This document shows, piece after piece, positions 61,684 through 64,000 of a stretch of 64,000 nt of DNA; position 1 is the stretch's first letter; each line of letters opens with the position of its first letter. The stretch is from an uncultured Eubacteriales bacterium (GTDB lineage: Bacteria > Bacillota > Clostridia > Peptostreptococcales > Anaerovoracaceae): contig UQNJ01000011.1 of the NCBI GenBank assembly GCA_900542295.1, positions 1-64,000 of the forward strand, in the 5' to 3' direction. The notes beneath the pieces are model-generated. The model had not been told where the DNA came from and searched no databases. It was given only the letters and a program-made list of their open reading frames with translations. Made by a program: the position numbers and the translations under genes.

Positions 61684-62925
61684 GTGGAAAGCAAAAAGAA
61701 GAAAAAGATACTGAATATTGTAATGGCAGTACTGATAATTGCGATTGCTGCCGGAGGAATATCCGCCGTTGGATATGTAAAGGGATGGTTTGCAGGAGAT
61801 GAAGAAAAGAATGCCGTCATAACAGAGATTACAGGCATAGTAAATGTTCAGAGAAATGGAGTTTCTTTTGAACTTAAAGAGGGAGATAATATAAAAGAAG
61901 ATGATGTTGTTTCTTCTAAAGCTGAAGCAGGAGCAGTAATAAAGGCAGGAAACAATACTTATGAGCTTGCGGAAAATACTTCTTTGGTTATATGTGACAA
62001 TGGCGGGGGATTCGGCTTTGAAATAACCGGTGGAGAAGTTTTTACGATTTTAAATGAAAAAGAAAATTATGGCAATATAACTGCCTCCGATTTCAGTATA
62101 ACCGCTGAAGAAGGTGTGTTTTCGGTAAATGTACAGACAGGCTCCATGGGGGTGAATGTGTTTGCCGGAGAAATTAAGATACTGCATAACGGAAGGGAAA
62201 CTGCTGTAAAAGCAGGAGAAACAGTAGCTGTAACCGGCGAAGATATTGCAGTTGTAAAGTTTAAAGAAACATCATTAAACAAATTCAATATAGACAGTGC
62301 TGTTGAAGCTTTAAAGGATCATAAACTTTGCTTCAGTATTGAGGAATTGAAAAAGGTTTTAGAGGATAGAGAAGCCGAAGCGCAGGCAAGTTCAGCGATT
62401 GATGAAGATTCTGGCAAAGAGGGGGCAAATGGGTCTTCGTCATCAAATACGGCAAAGAATCAGGAAAACGGAACGACGCAAAACGGAGGAAACTCAGGAA
62501 ATGTTTCGACAAAATACGATTATAGCTGTACAATAGAAATAAGATGTGATACTATATTGAACAATATGACTGATTTAAAACCGGGTAAATCAGGATATGT
62601 GCCGTCAAACGGAATCATTTTGAGGAAAACTTCGGTAGGATTCAACAGTGGAGAAACTGTATTTGATGTTTTGAACAGAGTGTGCAAGGAAAAGGGAATT
62701 CAGATAGAGTATTCCTACTCCCCAATGTACGGCAGTTCATATATAGAAGGAATGAACCACTTGTACGAAATGGACTGCGGTGAGCAGTCAGGATGGATGT
62801 ATAAGGTAAACGGTTGGTTCCCTAACTACGGATGTTCATCATATACATTGGCAGACGGTGACAGCATAGTATGGGCATATACATGCAAGGGTCTTGGAGA
62901 AGATTTAGGAGCAAGTATAGGATGA
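61684..62925 (+). CDS. membrane-anchored FecR-like/transcobalamin-like (DUF4430) protein
   Basis: 413 aa. GTG start, GGGAG upstream. An N-terminal membrane anchor (9-31), a FecR-like domain (about 38-195: ITGIVNVQRNG, LKEGDNIKEDDVVSS, ITAEEGVFSVNVQTGS, AVKAGETVAV), a disordered Ser/Asn/Gly linker (235-275), and a DUF4430 domain (278-410) with the hallmark SGWMYKVNGWFPNYGCSSYTLADGDSIVWAYT. DUF4430 is the C-terminal domain type of transcobalamin and intrinsic factor. In this riboswitch-ECF context it should bind corrinoids outside the membrane and hand them to the ECF transporter. Confidence 0.88.
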   Translation: MESKKKKKILNIVMAVLIIAIAAGGISAVGYVKGWFAGDEEKNAVITEITGIVNVQRNGVSFELKEGDNIKEDDVVSSKAEAGAVIKAGNNTYELAENTSLVICDNGGGFGFEITGGEVFTILNEKENYGNITASDFSITAEEGVFSVNVQTGSMGVNVFAGEIKILHNGRETAVKAGETVAVTGEDIAVVKFKETSLNKFNIDSAVEALKDHKLCFSIEELKKVLEDREAEAQASSAIDEDSGKEGANGSSSSNTAKNQENGTTQNGGNSGNVSTKYDYSCTIEIRCDTILNNMTDLKPGKSGYVPSNGIILRKTSVGFNSGETVFDVLNRVCKEKGIQIEYSYSPMYGSSYIEGMNHLYEMDCGEQSGWMYKVNGWFPNYGCSSYTLADGDSIVWAYTCKGLGEDLGASIG

Positions 62926-62949
62926 TTGATTAAATGGAAGGGACAGCAG

Positions 62950-63837
62950 ATGGAAAACAATGACGCTTTTTCAGGTTACAACCCTGTGGCCAATTTCATG
63001 TTCTTTATAGGAGCTGTGGTGTTTGGGATGTTTTTTACTCATCCTGCATTTTTACTATGTTCAATATTGCTGTCCTGTTCATGCTATATTACAGTTAAAG
63101 GCACGAGTGGATGGAAATTTATTGCCGTTATGATACCGGTTTTCGTAATCATTTCGCTATTTAGTCCATTATTTAATACAAACGGAGAAATTGTGCTGTT
63201 CACATATTTTGGCGGCAGACATTATACCCTTGAATCACTTTATTACGGAATAGTTTTAGCTGCGATGTTTGTCTCTGTGATGATATGGTTTGCTTCGTAT
63301 AATATAGTAATGACTACGGATAAATTTCTTTATATATTCGGCAGGACCGCACCTTCTGTATCGTTGGTGTTATCTATGATAATGAGACTTATACCTGCAT
63401 TTCAAAAAAAGATTTTGCAGATAGCCTCAGCACGTATGTGCATAGGCAAAGCCGGAGATTTAGGCAGTAAGCGTGAAAAAGCTGAAAACAGCATGACTGT
63501 GATTTCTGCACTGACTAGCTGGGCGCTGGAGGGCGGAATCATAACCGCAGACAGTATGAGAAGCCGTGGATACGGAGCCGGAAAACGAAGCAGTTTTGCA
63601 ATATACAGGTTTACACGGAGAGACATTCTGCTGGTTTTGGTTATGGGATTGTCTATGGCAGCAATCATTTTCTGCGGGACAATGGGCGGAATGAAATACA
63701 TTCCGGGAGAGGCGGCTGCTCTAAGCAGTGTTTATACAAGAGCAGGACTGCTGATTTATGTTGTATTTTTGGCGACACCTACAGTTATTAATATTATGGA
63801 GGCTATAACATGGCGCATTTTGAAATCAAGAATTTAA
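62950..63837 (+). CDS. ecfT: energy-coupling factor transporter transmembrane protein EcfT
   Basis: 295 aa from ATG 62950 (AAGGGA upstream; a TTG at 62926 opens the frame). Five or more membrane segments; the coupling-helix motifs are seen as RMCIGKAGDLG and DSMRSRGYGAGKR, equivalent to the ARG/SRG signatures that contact the ATPases. T-component of an ECF importer. A matching S-component is not in the window and may follow. The ATPase gene overlaps its 3' end by 28 bp. Confidence 0.92.
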   Translation: MENNDAFSGYNPVANFMFFIGAVVFGMFFTHPAFLLCSILLSCSCYITVKGTSGWKFIAVMIPVFVIISLFSPLFNTNGEIVLFTYFGGRHYTLESLYYGIVLAAMFVSVMIWFASYNIVMTTDKFLYIFGRTAPSVSLVLSMIMRLIPAFQKKILQIASARMCIGKAGDLGSKREKAENSMTVISALTSWALEGGIITADSMRSRGYGAGKRSSFAIYRFTRRDILLVLVMGLSMAAIIFCGTMGGMKYIPGEAAALSSVYTRAGLLIYVVFLATPTVINIMEAITWRILKSRI

Positions 63838-64000
63838 ATTTTTCATATCCTGCTGTCGGTGGAAAAAAGGCCCTCGAGGATATAAATCTTAATATCGAAA
63901 GAGGGGAGTATGTAGCTATATGCGGCAGAAGCGGCAGTGGCAAGACTACGCTGCTTAAGCACCTTAAAAGTGTTCTTGCACCTCACGGAAAAATTTCAGG
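63810..64000 (+). CDS. ECF transporter ATP-binding protein (partial, cut by window edge)
   Basis: Starts at ATG 63810 after GGAGG and runs off the window. MAHFEIKNLNFSYP is the typical ECF ATPase N-terminus, and Walker A is CGRSGSGKTT. Overlaps the EcfT 3' end. EcfA subunits are often paired or fused, so another ATPase half and the S-component may follow. Confidence 0.9.
   Translation, partial: MAHFEIKNLNFSYPAVGGKKALEDINLNIERGEYVAICGRSGSGKTTLLKHLKSVLAPHGKIS

Overview
The window is AT-rich DNA from a Gram-positive anaerobe of the class Clostridia. The markers are a SCIFF ranthipeptide with its radical SAM maturase, cell-wall-binding type 2 (CWB2) surface proteins, an ylxM-ffh-rpsP-khpA-rimM-trmD block, a ylmE-sepF-ylmG-divIVA-lspA block, an RqcH homologue, a cobalamin riboswitch with an ECF transporter, and a sigma-54 catabolic operon. 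A Peptostreptococcales/Anaerovoracaceae-like gut or oral organism would fit, but this is an inference from gene content and no rRNA is present.

Layout. 1-2850 (minus strand): a palindromic element at the edge, scfB, scfA and sppA. 3000-13200: one long plus-strand cell-wall polymer cluster (glycerophosphotransferase, nucleotidyltransferase, three ATP-grasp enzymes, LCP ligase, a two-gene ABC exporter, a Pro-rich membrane-anchored protein and an unknown protein). 13248-23605: two secreted CWB2 proteins, one of 2542 residues with two predicted enzyme domains and seven FN3 repeats, one with an amidase-like domain. 23900-26970: a YtrA-type GntR regulator with its ABC transporter. 26987-29170: a flavoprotein and a peptidoglycan amidase. 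29287-42480: housekeeping genes for protein export, ribosome maturation, cell division, lipoprotein processing, RNA modification, ribosome quality control and nucleotide metabolism, plus an unlisted 35-residue zinc-ribbon-like protein. 42640-49934: a LytTR regulator and a surface-adhesin operon with a thioester adhesin, SpaA-like proteins, two copies of an unnamed secreted module and a BspA-like protein. 50026-57426: a sigma-54 activator, a textbook -24/-12 promoter, and an operon of AtuA-family protein, aconitase X (two subunits), an AGCS symporter split by a one-base frameshift, and an M20 hydrolase. 57548-58639 (minus): an Mbeg1-like hydrolase. 58862-64000: a cobalamin riboswitch with terminator, followed by a surface beta-propeller protein, a FecR/transcobalamin-like DUF4430 protein, EcfT and the start of an ECF ATPase.

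How the parts work together. The wall cluster probably makes and attaches an anionic polymer, and the CWB2 proteins next to it may be anchored by that kind of polymer. The final operon looks like a surface B12 capture and uptake route under B12 repression. The sigma-54 operon looks like uptake and breakdown of an amino-acid-like or hydroxy-acid substrate that cannot be named from sequence. Several genes start downstream of the longest reading frame; starts were moved where a Shine-Dalgarno sequence or promoter position decided it. All calls come from reading the sequence alone, without database searches.
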